From Turritopsis dohrnii (lineage: Eukaryota; Cnidaria; Hydrozoa; Anthoathecata; Oceaniidae): a DNA stretch of 64,000 bases. The notes under the pieces were generated by a model, which ran no database searches, had not been told where the DNA came from, and worked only from the letters and a program-made list of their open reading frames with translations. Positions within the stretch are counted from its first letter, which is position 1, and the number at the start of each line of letters is the position of its first letter. The stretch lies in NCBI GenBank assembly GCA_027922465.2, contig BQMF02000006.1:1984001-2048000 (forward strand). Reading direction: 5' to 3'. Positions 31,610 to 42,378 of this stretch are shown piece after piece. The position numbers and the translations under genes are program-made.

Positions 31610-32775
31610 TCAATAATATTTTCACCACGCACTTTGATCTTAACCTGAACCAAGATCAAGCAAACTACATACTTACCCATTGGTTTTATAAAGACTTTCT
31701 CTAATTTTTTATCCTCATTTGCTTTTAAATAAGTGATTTCTTGTTTCATTACTTCCTCTCCTCTACGCGACATTTCTCAAGTAAGAGCTCTAACTAACTT
31801 GAGTTTATAAAAGTAGTTTGTACAATAAAAATATCTTAATATATAGTTGCGGAGAAGTATATCTTCTTCTTCTTGAGTTCAAAAAGGAATTAACGCACCA
31901 AACGCATGCACAGATATAGGCCCATTATTGATACGGCCTGTATTCAAGCGGCCTTACGACCGCTAAAATGAACATCAGGGAACACTTTCGCAACATCAGG
32001 GAGCACAGCTCCCTAGTGCTCCTATTTTCAGAACATGGAGGACCGTGTGCTCCTCTATGTTCAATAAAATAACTAACATTAGGGAGCAGCTCCTTTATGT
32101 TATTTAAAACTCAAGGAGCATATTTTTAATGTCATATTTTTAACGGCTTCATAAAGCCGTCTAATGTGTCTTGAAAATAATAATAAAATTTACACGGAAA
32201 ATGAGAATAAAAAATTAGATTACATATCAAAACAGTGCCGTTTGACGCTTTTGATGTCTAAATTAAACTACCTAAAATTTTTACTTGTGGACTAGATCGG
32301 CAACGTTTGTATGAGATAAAATGACCTAAAAATCGGCGAAAGGGACTAAAATTCCCTATTTAATTAGCCTAATTACACTGGATTTCATCTGTGTTTCACT
32401 TTCCTGCTACCGAAAAAATAGAAAAAAAGTTCTATGAAAGACGGAGTTGTTATCATGGTGTCAAGGGTTAAAAAGGGTTAAGTTTTCATTTCTCGCGTTC
32501 TTGAAGGTCAAATTGGCACCGTTAAGCTGGATTTCCAATAGAAAAAATGATACGCGTATCGTACCGTATCGTACCGGTGAGCATGCGCATTGTGCTCGTT
32601 CTCAGAAATACGCGGATCAGAAATTCAAAACGACGTATCAAAAAAAAGTTAAAATCTTCTCAACTTCTGACAGAGATACGGCGTAGCAAACAATAATTAA
32701 AAAATATTAACCAATGAAATTGCTTGATTTTATATATACTTTGTCAGCATTTTTCTTTTCGCTTTCAAAACAAAG
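31610..32775. other. Unassigned sequence upstream of MADF gene
   Basis: No convincing gene. 31940-32165 has several short palindromes built on GGGAGCAC/GTGCTCC (for example GGGAGCACAGCTCCCTAGTG), unusual against the AT-rich background. 32550-32580 has a CGTATCGTACCGTATCGTAC duplication. Confidence 0.5.
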
Positions 32776-33883
32776 ATGGCGTTGTGTAGTTATGAAAACG
32801 TGGTGTGCGGTAACAATAAGAATCTTCCACAAAACTTTTTGTTTTGGCAACAAAATCGTCATGAAATTCAAACATGTGATGTCAGTGCTCTAGTAGGTGA
32901 TGATCAAAATCAAGAAGACCAACAACAAAAACAACTAGATTATCTGGAAAATCAAGGAAATCCAGATCCAGAAACAATTTCGGAGACAATAATTGAAAAA
33001 GTTAGAAAATACCCCAGTATCTGGGATATCTCATCAAACTCTCATAAAGATAAATTCAAGAAAATTGAGGCATGGAAAAGAGTTTCTTTATCTGTTAAAT
33101 TGCCAGGTAATCAATCAACCACTAATATTGTCAATTGCACAGTTCAATGGTATATTAGCTAAAGGTTTTTTAGGTGGTGACATCTTATTGTGCTAATGTG
33201 TTTATTCAACTTAACAAAACAAGTTGTTGATATTGCTTTTACTATTGAATCAAGATCACAAATCAAATTAAGGAACCCAATGTGTAGAAACACCTGTTGT
33301 CTCGACTAACAATTTTTTTTTTGTTTTTATTTATTGAAGGGACATGATTTTTCTGTTTTTTTCTTTTTTCAGAAAATGAATGTAAAAAGATTTTTGAGAA
33401 GTTACGTGACAACTATCGTTGTTGTTTGAGAAAGAGAGAAAATGCCACACGATCTGGTGCTGGAGTGAAAAAATTACCTGTTTGTGAATATTTCAAGGAG
33501 TTGTCATTTTTGCACGATGTTCTGACAACAAGACCAAAAGAGAGTAATTATCCCACTTTCAAATAATTTTCAAATTCAAAATAATTTTGAACACCAGTTT
33601 TCACCAACTGGAGATTTATCATATGATGATGTACCTTCCCAACAGATTCAGCTTTTTCAGGAAAATCTGATCAAAGACGAGCATCAAAAAAATGAAAGGA
33701 ATGTGATATCAATGAATTATTGATTGACTCTATACAGCACGATCAAAAGGAAAATAATGATTCTAAACTCTTTTCTGTGGAAGTTTAATTGGTCAATTTA
33801 AATCACTTACAAAAAAACAGAACCAGCAAGCAAGGATCAAAATAATGCAGGTTTTCTTGGAGTTTGGAAATGATGATGATTGA
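32776..33883 (+). pseudogene. MADF-BESS domain gene 1
   Basis: Exon 1 (32776-33106) starts at an ATG and carries the first half of a MADF (Myb/SANT-like) DNA-binding domain: IIEKVRKYPSIWDISSNSHK and IEAWKRVSLSV, ending at a GTAATC donor. Exon 2 (from 33373, after a T-rich tract and AG) completes it: KIFEKLRDNYRCCLRKRE, SGAGVKKLPVCEYFKEL, FLHDVL. Frames shift later. A BESS motif (SLIGQFKSLTKKQNQQARIK) lies at about 33785-33860, followed by TGA at 33881. Such proteins accompany Harbinger transposases as DNA-binding partners, but no Harbinger transposase lies next to this copy. Confidence 0.75.
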
Positions 33884-33960
33884 GTTGATTGTATACTTAT
33901 CGTTATGTTTATTAGATATACTTTGAAATGGGAACAAAGAAATTCACAGAATATATATAC

Positions 33961-34150
33961 ACTAGTAACCCGTGTAAAAAGTTTTTACAGGTTTTAATCT
34001 ATGTGAGTTGAACAGAGAGAAAGGAGAGAGAAAGGTTTAGTATGATAAAGATAAAGTTTGGATGTAAAATGTTTAGAATTTATCATACAAAAAAGTTAAC
34101 TGAGTCTCGCTCGCCACTCATGTTCAGCATGCGTCCAATTCACGAAAAAT
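33961..34150 (-). repeat. Dispersed repeat relic
   Basis: Begins ACTAGTAACCCGTGTAAAAA. Read on the - strand it has GGACGCATGCTGAACATG followed by a GGCGAGCGA block. Related pieces lie at about 40889-40920 (GCTGAACATGGGCGGCGAGC) and 59450-59582 (GGACGCATGCTGAACATGGG and a CTCTCTC.GTTCAACTCACAT block). Copies are partial. Confidence 0.6.
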
Positions 34151-34990
34151 TAAATTAAGAACTGATAAAAATGCATGTGATGGTTTTAACACGGATAAAA
34201 ATTTGGAAATGCTGACTATAAGGGTGAGCAAAAAATGTCATAGAATGTTCAGCAGAAACATAGATTCTCATGAAAAAGTGTTGACATTACTACAAAGATA
34301 GCATAAACAAATAAATAAATAAATAAATATACCAAATAAAGGTTACCGTAATGCTTCGATTAGACGCCCGGGGCGTTTATTGAATTTTTTTAATGATTCA
34401 TGTGACTGCTGAGGAGAAATTTTAGGCAGACTCATGGTTTTATTTAAAAAATGGATTCATGGCAAGCAACAACGGGGCACAATTGAGCAAGAAAAGTTGT
34501 TCCAACGCGATTATCCAAGCCATCACTAAGTGTTAAGCCAAAGTAATAGTAGCACAAGTGGCAATTATTACTTCTTCTTCTTCTTCTTCATACATCATTG
34601 CAAACTCAACTCTTGTAAACACATAACGTACTGCGCGCTCTTTTTGTTTTGATATTTGATTTGATTTTTTTTAATATTCTTTGAAATTCTCTCGTGTATT
34701 TTTTTCAAGAATTATAAAAGAATAATCAACACTGAATTTCTCAAACGTGTTATTCTTATTAAATTCCTACGTGTAGATTTTGAAAGAATAAGAAAAAATA
34801 ACAAAATATCGTCTTATTCTTCACAATTATTCTTTCGTGTAATGGGGCCTTAAGCAAGATATAAATTCGTGTAGACATCCGGTGGCAGCATTGAGAGGGA
34901 TATCACCAACACTAATTTCTCCAGATACACCATTTTCATGCACTAACATTTCATTTCATTTCATTTCATTTCAACATTTTGAGATTGAAT
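34151..34990. other. Non-coding stretch with simple repeats and LINE leader
   Basis: Holds (AAAT)n-type repeats near 34305-34330, CTT repeats near 34571-34590 and five ATTTC units near 34947-34975, just ahead of the LINE ORF1 ATG. The ATTTC run is probably part of the LINE 5' leader. No gene seen. Confidence 0.6.
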
Positions 34991-36155
34991 ATGGCGGACA
35001 TGCAGACGGACGTGAACACGCAAGATTTAACTGATCTTTTAAGTATCGATGTTGTTAATAATATTGACCAAAATCTAGATTGTTCTATCAATAATTGTGA
35101 AAATCTTATACAAGACAAATATGTTAACAGATTCTGTGAAAATGGAAATGCGTAAGTTTCGTCGAAACAACGAATTATTCAATACTACAAGGACTGATTC
35201 TGACAAGTATGTCGAATTTTTGGAAAAGGAGATTTTATTCTTGAAAAAAGAGATGGATTCCAAAAATGCTATTATTGATTTATTTTTAAAGAATTCATCA
35301 ATGCATAACGACCAAATTTAACCTTCACGGCAAGATCAAACAAACTTCGATAAAAATTATTTTCAAAACAAATTATCAAGAATCAGATCTCCACCGTCGA
35401 TAGAAACTAACAGTGAATCTGATTTAAACTCTGTCAGTGAAGAAGTGCACCATAATTATTTCATTGACCAATTATCAGATATACGTAAGAAAAAGCATCA
35501 AGAGTTTATTAACAACAAGTCCCTAGCGATGAACACTCGAAAAGAACGTTTACAAAGCCTCGCTGGTTATGAAAGAAACGATAAGCATCATATTTTATCG
35601 CATCAAGCAGATATCGCATCACAGCAGAAAGTTAACAAGAACAAAAACGCCACTGTAGAAAGAAAAACTGTGCTTGTATGTGGAGACAGTCTACTGAATA
35701 ATATCGACGGGAATGGGATTTCATCCGAATCAACGAAAGCTGTGGTCAGAAATTTCCCTGGAGCTGATTCATTTGATATGGTTGATTATATCAAGCCACA
35801 CATCAAAAAGAATCCCCAGAAAATAATACTACATGTTGGTACAAATGACATAACTTCTGGTTGTGATACACGGAAAAATCTATTCACCATGTTAAATATG
35901 GTTAAAGAAGATAGTCCTTCCACAGAACTTGTTTTATCAGGAGTTGTCACTCGTGATGACAAACCAGGCATTGATAAGAAAGTTAAACTTGTAAATGAAG
36001 TTATAGAAAAATTCTGTGAAGAATTCAACCTCCATCACATCGAACATGGTAACATAGATCGGAAATTATTATCGAAAAAGAAACTACACCTAAACGGAAA
36101 CGGTATCTCTCGTTTCGCTCAGAACTTGAAGAAATTTATCTTTGAAAGTTGTTGA
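34991..36155 (+). pseudogene. LINE 1 ORF1: coiled coil and GDSL/SGNH esterase-like
   Basis: The ATG at 34991 gives about 53 codons, then a frameshift near 35150. The new frame holds a likely coiled coil (YVEFLEKEILFLKKEMDSKN) and meets a TAA near 35319. From 35445 it is open to 36155 and encodes an SGNH hydrolase-like domain: VLVCGDSLLNN (Ser), ILHVGTNDITS (Asn) and KLHLNGNG (His). Such esterase-like domains are known in CR1-group ORF1 proteins; their role is unclear, probably RNA or membrane association. Two breaks make this copy inactive. Confidence 0.75.
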
Positions 36156-36191
36156 AATGAGGAAGGGGATGACCAGAATGAAGTAAACGAT

Positions 36192-39086
36192 TTGAATGAT
36201 GGTGAAAATGTGGATCAAGAAGAGAATGGTATGAAGCTTCTTAATAATCTCAAATCAAGAAATCCTTCCAATGTATTAATATCTTATTTGAATATAAACT
36301 CTATTCGAAATAAGTTCTCTGACCTAAACACTTTAATCGATAAACTTGATGTTAATGTTATCACATTAGCAGAGACTAAAATTGACGATTCTTTCCCCTC
36401 TGCTCAGTTTAAGTTAATGGGATATCAATTTCCTCCTTTTCGTCTGGACTGTACTGCAAATAGTGGAGGCTTACTAACATACGTGAAAAGTGGCATCCCT
36501 GCTCGTCGTCTTTTCCATTTTGATTTTGATTCTTCATTGCAAATTTTACCTATTGAGTTGAGGTTTAGGCAAGATAAACAACTAATGTTTAGTATATATA
36601 GGCCAGATAGAACAGATATCGATTTATTTTTAAATACATTGTCTAATGCTATACATTTTTATGAAGTGTCATATGGTAACATCATAGTTGTTGGGGATTT
36701 CAACCTTGAACCCACTGACCCAAAAATCTCGAATTTCCTCGATGCAAATGACATGAATAATGTCATGAATTCCAAACGTGCTTTAAATCACCCCAGGGAA
36801 CTTGCATCGATTTGATTTTTACTAACTCTTCAAATATTATCAAGAATACGGGGACAGTGGAGACGGGTCTTAGTGATTTTCATCAACTTATATATTTTAT
36901 GCTTAGGACGAAGTATGAAAAGTTAACACCTAGGATTATAAAGTATCGAGATTATAAACATTTCAACGAAGATTCTTTTCTATACGAACTAAATCATTGT
37001 ATTTCAATTAACAACTTACAAAATTATTGCGAATTTGAAAATGTCTTTACTAATATTTTAAATAGACATGCACCTTTGAAGACTAAGTATCTCAGAGCTA
37101 ATAACAAACCCTACATTTCAAAAGACCTCAGGAAAGCTATCATGAAGCGATCACATCTTAAAGCGCTGGCTGTAAAATCTCACAGTCCAGAGGATTGGGC
37201 TAATTATAAGCTCCAGAGAAACTTAGTCGTCAAATTAAACAGGCAGGCGAAGAAAACTTTTTTCAGAGGTAATACAAGAAAAACTAAACATTTTTGGGAT
37301 GCTATCAAACCTCATTTCTCTGATAAATGTAGTGCCTCTGGAGGAAGGATTCAATTGCTTGAAAATGATGTATTGCATACCACTGATGAAGATGTTGCCA
37401 AAATTTTTAACACATATTCTAATAGGATCACAGAACATCTCAAGATTCCTAGTTGGGAATGTCAAACTTTACCATTGAATTCTGAAGATTCACTTAAATT
37501 CAAATTTGAAACTCATCCTAGCATTAAGGTGATAAAATTGAACCAAGTCTCGCGCAACAAGTTTGATTTTACCCAAACGAGATGTTCTAAAAGCAATCTT
37601 GAGCCTAAATAGCTCCAAATCTGTGAGTGGGAATATACCAACCCGTATGCTTTAGGTTGCTGCAAATACTTGTGCTCCATTTCTAACTTCCTGCTTCAAC
37701 GAGTGTATCAATTCTTGCACCTTTCCCGATAGACTTAAGCTTGCTGACATCATTCCAAGTTTCAAAAAAGGCTCCCTAACGGACAAAGCCAATTACAGGC
37801 CGATAAGTTTGCTCCCTGTGGTTTCCAAAGTTTTTGAACGGATATTAGCAAATCAGCTGATTGCTTATTTAGAGCCTTCATTTTCTAAACTTTTATGTGG
37901 TTTTCGCAAGGGTCACACCACGCAACACGCTATTCTCAACATGCTCAGGAATTGGCAAAATGCTATTGCAGACAAGCAAAAGGTTGGAGCAGTTCTAATT
38001 GACTTGTCAAAAGCTTTCGATTGTTTGCCTGATGACCTCTTATTGGCAAAACTCTCAGCATACGGAATTAGTGAAAGGAGCATAAAACTTTTGCATAGCT
38101 ACCTCAGCAATAGAAAGCATCGGGTTCGTATAGGCTTGTATCTGAGCTCATGGCTAGAAGCTTTATTAGGTGTTCCACAAGGTTCCATTTTGGGACCCCT
38201 ATTATTCAACATTTTCATTAACGATCTGTTATATATTATAACTGATATTTCAAATTTTGCTGACGATAACACTTTATTTTCTTGTGTACCACATTTGGGT
38301 CAGGTGAAATTAAATCTAATGGCTAAACTTCATTTGGTTATAGATTGGTTTAATTGTAATTCTATGGTTGCTAACCCCTCTAAATTTCAGCTTATATTTC
38401 CTGGCATTACCAAGACCAATATCTCTCTAAAGTTCGAAAACATTGAAATTAAAAGTTCTGAGGTTGTTAAGTTACTTGGGGTAAAAATTGATAGTAAATT
38501 GTCATTCTTGCCCCATATCAGGGAAATCTGTAAGAGATCAAACCAAAAGCTCAAAGCTTTAAGAAGGGCTAGAAATTTCATCTCACAGAAACAAGCTGGA
38601 TTGCTTGTCAATGCATACATTCTTTCTCCTTTTAGTTATTGTCCATTAATTTGGATGTTTTGTGGAAAAGAAGGAAATAACCTTATTAGAAAATGCCACT
38701 TTAGAGCACTGCGTGCGTTAAAAAACGACAATGGAAAAGATTATGAAAGTTTGTTGTCAGACTGCAATACAGTGAATATTCATGCACGAAATTTGAAACT
38801 GTTGGTTACAGAAATTTTCAAATCATTGCATAATCTTGGCCCACGCATTATGCAAAATTTATTTGCTGAAAAACAGTCTGACTATGAACTTCGTTCTGGT
38901 CATACCTTGAAGCTTCCTTTCTATAGCCGTTATTTCAGTACCTTTGGGGTAAATACTTTTGATTTTAGAGCAGTCATGACTTGGAGTATATTGCCATCAA
39001 ATATCAAAGGTTTAGATTCCTTAAGCTCTTTCAAATATGCTCTCAAAAGTGTTGTACCAAAGTGCACCTGTAAAATTTGCAGATAG
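36192..39086 (+). pseudogene. LINE 1 ORF2: AP-endonuclease and reverse transcriptase
   Basis: Endonuclease: SYLNINSIRNKF, LAETKID, IVVGDFNLEPTD, and SDFHQL in place of the usual SDH. A frameshift near 36812 separates these, and another break lies between 37560 and 37800. Reverse transcriptase from about 37710: KKGSLTDKANYRPISLLP, CGFRKGHTTQHAI, VLIDLSKAFDCLP, GVPQGSILGPLLFNIFINDL and the catalytic FADD near 38255, all present. The reverse transcriptase frame 37809-39086 has no stop. A cysteine pair CTCKIC closes the protein. This ORF2 is better preserved than that of LINE 2. Confidence 0.88.
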
Positions 39087-39255
39087 TGTTTTATAATATT
39101 TTTATTGTTTTTGTTATTTATTTATTTATTTTTTTTAGCATTTCATTTTTATTTACTTTAGATAGTTGGACTGAATTAGATTGTAAATTATTTTTTATTA
39201 TCTATGTATTTTTATATCCAACTGAAAATAAAGAATGAATAAAATGAATGAATAA

Positions 39256-39718
39256 TTCGGGAAAGGTATATTGCAAAACAAAAAAAAAACAATCGTTCAA
39301 AGACAACTGCATCCCATGATGTATCATCTTCATTAGAGCTTTCAGCCACTTTCAACTTAATTTCTTTGATGGTGCAAGACATAGGATGATATTGGACAAT
39401 GAATGTATTGGTTAACAGTAGCATCTGGAGTTGGTCCTCAGACATCTCATAGGAGTCAAGCAATGAAGAACTGAGTGTCAACGTAAACCTTGCATTCTGC
39501 ACATTCATTATAACTACCCACTGCTTGATTTGTGAGAGGTTTTCCAAAATGCATGTTCCAGTGCATTTTTCACAAGTAACTTGATCCTTCTTACCTTTAC
39601 ATTCGATTATCACACTGCAAAATAAACACTTGGCTGTATGCTCGTATCTAGCTGCAATGAAATTACAAGTTTCAGTAACATCTGAATCAGTCTGATCCGG
39701 GGAAACAATATTCTCCAT
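39256..39718 (-). pseudogene. Zinc-ribbon protein fragment, unknown
   Basis: A - strand frame starting at an ATG (39718) with two zinc-type cysteine pairs, KCLFCS and TCEKCT about 23 residues apart, then an alternating hydrophobic stretch (IKQWVVIMNVQNARFTLTL) that could be an OB-fold. This resembles the zinc-ribbon plus OB arrangement of RPA large-subunit C-termini, but the similarity is weak and I do not assign a function. The apparent C-terminus runs into the tail of LINE 1 and is spurious. Confidence 0.4.
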
Positions 39719-41048
39719 AGCATCTACTTTCCGAAAAGACGTGGTGTGTGTAGAGGCTCTGCCTCGTTGTTGTATAAAGATTTCCTAACATTTGCTAAGA
39801 TATATGTGTCACTGCCTTCCAGGTTTACATATTCCCACCAAAGGGTTATCTATATATTAATAGCCAATTCTCTGTCTGTCTGTCTGTTTGTTTGTTTGTA
39901 AGTCATGCAAAATGGTAGATTGAGTTGTGAGTGAAATTATTTCTTTTTTTGTGTGCAACGTGAGTTCGAAACAAATAAATTGCAGCCCCAATCGAACGTG
40001 ACTTTTTTTGGCTGGTGAACCAATAGAGATAACGTTTTAAATAAGGAAGCCATAGTTTGGTAGTGAAAAACACAGAAACAGTATTGATAAAACAAATTTA
40101 TTATACGAAGCTTTTCGTAAGTTACTTTTTACATCTTCAGGTATTAATACCTTTGAAAACAATACATCAACTAAACAAAGAAACTAACTGATCAAACATT
40201 TTGGACAAAAAGCAGCAGTGGCAGAACGTGGCAGCATGTGCGTTTTGCCAGTGTATCCTAACGCTTTCCTGACTGTCTGAGGCAGGTGAACTTTTTTTCG
40301 AGCAATCAAAATGTTTAAAAACCAGTAGGTAAAAAAAAGAGAATCATGAAACAAAATATATTTTTTTTATTTTTGCTTTTGTCTTAAGTAAAGTTGTCTT
40401 AATTTCTTTTAATCGATTTCTTTTAATCTATTTTAATCTGATCGAACATTTTCTATTCAATTCATTCATTTAGCATGTGCATTTTTTTCTCCTCCCGTGT
40501 GATCTCTTTAAGAAGAAAAGCCATATTTTCACCTACTTCTGACAGCACCCATGTTAGAATGCGTAAAACAAAAGCTAATAATAAGTTGAAAAGTTTTTTC
40601 TCTCTGCGTTTTGAGTGTATTGTTAAACTGATATTTGATTGGTTAAGAATTGTAAATAAAAACCACGTGAAGTTCACGTTCGGAATGCATTGTGTAAAGC
40701 AAGAAAGTCTACTAACATTTTAAATGCGACTGCGACAATGAGTTAAGAACATGCAAGATTTGAAACACCAGGAACGTATTTCTCTTGACATGCAAACCAG
40801 CTTTATTAAGCGATAAAGCCAGCAGCAAAGGAAGTCTTATCGCTGGTTTTAAGTGCAATAATTTGGAGCAGGTGGTGATACAACGCAAGCTGAACATGGG
40901 CGGCGAGCGACCCCGCCTTGGCGGCTAGTCTTTATATAATTAGTTTTGTCGCATACATATCCACGGCGTATTGGTACGTTGTGGCATAGTTACTCGGAAT
41001 AAACCCTGGTTGGGAAACTCCAGTGGCTTTCACCCTGTTAGGCAAAAT
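39719..41048. other. Unassigned repeats before the P-type element
   Basis: Includes a GTCT/GTTT simple repeat (about 39872-39898), a GCAGCCCCAATC and AACCAATAGAGATAACG block shared with the repeat near 21300-21370 and 60120, a Penelope-type tail (about 40080-40150) and a GGGCGGCGAGCG block shared with other loci. No gene seen; short frames at 40462-40897 are not convincing. Confidence 0.5.
40113..40140 (-). ncRNA. Hammerhead-like core in a Penelope 3' relic
   Basis: On the - strand CTGAAGA, a GTAA/TTAC stem with loop, and GAAA followed by AGCTTCG. The same order and the GAAA(A)GCTT continuation occur at 23766-23788, suggesting a detached 3' end of a related Penelope element. No reverse transcriptase remains here. 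Confidence 0.35.
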
Positions 41049-41095
41049 ATGTTTTGATCTTATTTTGTTGCAATCACGTGACATTGATGGTGCAC
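41049..41095 (+). repeat. P-type element left inverted end
   Basis: Pairs with 45185-45231; shared blocks ATGTTTTGATC, ATCACGTGA and GGTGCAC at matching spacing. Confidence 0.8.
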
Positions 41096-41113
41096 TTGAA
41101 AATTTTCTAACGT

Positions 41114-42160
41114 GATGGCTGGTGCTGTGGTGAATGATTATCTTTTTGGTGATGACTTAGAGGCAGTTATGAACGCATTAGAGGAAGATGTAGATTTGCA
41201 AGAGGAATTTTTAAATACAGCAAACAATGCAAGTGATTAGTTGTACCTAAGATGATGGAACTCAACTTAAACTGGCTCAAAAAATTATCTACTGCATTCT
41301 TTTATATTATTATTTTTTCAAATAACAGCTGCTATAATACTGATTTATGTACGAAACTTAAAGAAACAGAAATTGAAGGAGATGATATGTGGTTAATAGC
41401 ATTAGACTTGTGGTCTGCATTCTAAAAGCCGTATGAAAAATTATTAAAAAACAAAGATGCGGAAAACTTTTATAGCTTTTGCTATTCAAACATTGTTGCT
41501 AAAGCACAAGGATTTTTATCCACCTACCCAGATCATATGGCAACAATTTTGCTTTGTAAACTAACGGACAGATTTTTGCATCTAAAAGGAGATACAGAAT
41601 GTAAGACATCTGAATCAACAACCCATTTATCTGAAAAAGAGACACATGGCTTGTATTACATCACAGGATATATAATGCATAAACTTTATAAAAAAATGAA
41701 AAACTCCCCCAAATGGAATACTAGCACAAATCAACAAATAATGTCACTATTAAATGCAACCAAATTACATCCTGAGGAAACAAAAGAAAACTTTACTTTT
41801 ATGTCTAATCTTGACAGAGGTGGGCTTTGGTTTATAACTGAAGATTTGCAAAAACTAATGCACTTGGCAGAAAACTTTTTCTGTAAAAATACAACCTCTC
41901 TCATAGATCATGTAATTGATTACAGAAGTATTTGTAAAAGCATTACTAATGATTCTTTTATTCAGAAGAAATGGGAAGATATATGCACAAAATCTGAAGT
42001 CGAAGTAGCAAAACATATCTCAAAAGATGTACTTTATAGTGTTATCAATTTATTTGTCAGGATACGCTCATTTACACATGCCAAAAACATCGTAAAAAAG
42101 TTTAAAAGAACACAACAAACTGCAAAGGACAAAGCTCTCAGGAAAAACATTAAACGTTGA
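41114..42160 (+). pseudogene. Companion gene of the P-type element, function unknown
   Basis: The ATG at 41114 opens a short acidic exon (DYLFGDDLEAVMNALEEDVD) ending near 41239. A second exon from about 41330 is open to 42160 except for a TAA near 41424 (SAF*KPYEKL). It includes GLYYITGYIMHKLYKK and LDRGGLWFI, blocks I recall from second proteins in other cnidarian transposons (L.YI.GY...K and GGL.....E). No enzyme motif is visible. It is mostly alpha-helical and lysine-rich toward the end. Being inside the inverted ends and opposed to the transposase, it is probably an accessory transposition factor, but that is inference. Confidence 0.6.
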
Positions 42161-42378
42161 TGTGTTGAAGAAAAATAACAAATTTTGATAATGATATGTA
42201 ATGTTATAATCTATACCAATTTCAGATCACCCACATATTACAGTGAAAATCTTGCAAAATTTGTTTGGAGTTTTCCTCATTTTTCAATGTTTTTATCTTT
42301 CATTTCTGAGAAGTTTGGTTATCTGGAATAGGTATAAGTTAAAGTAAAGATTATACAGTAATGGATTTTGTTCATATT

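Larger units (their letters stand above)
34976..39250 (+). mobile_element. CR1/L2-type LINE 1
   Basis: Two consecutive + strand ORFs, an ORF1 with a GDSL-type esterase and an ORF2 with AP-endonuclease and reverse transcriptase, followed by a 160-base AT-rich tail ending in short TGAATAAAA-type repeats, the usual 3' end of CR1/L2-group elements. The 5' edge is a guess placed just before the ORF1 ATG. No target duplication was found. Confidence 0.8.
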
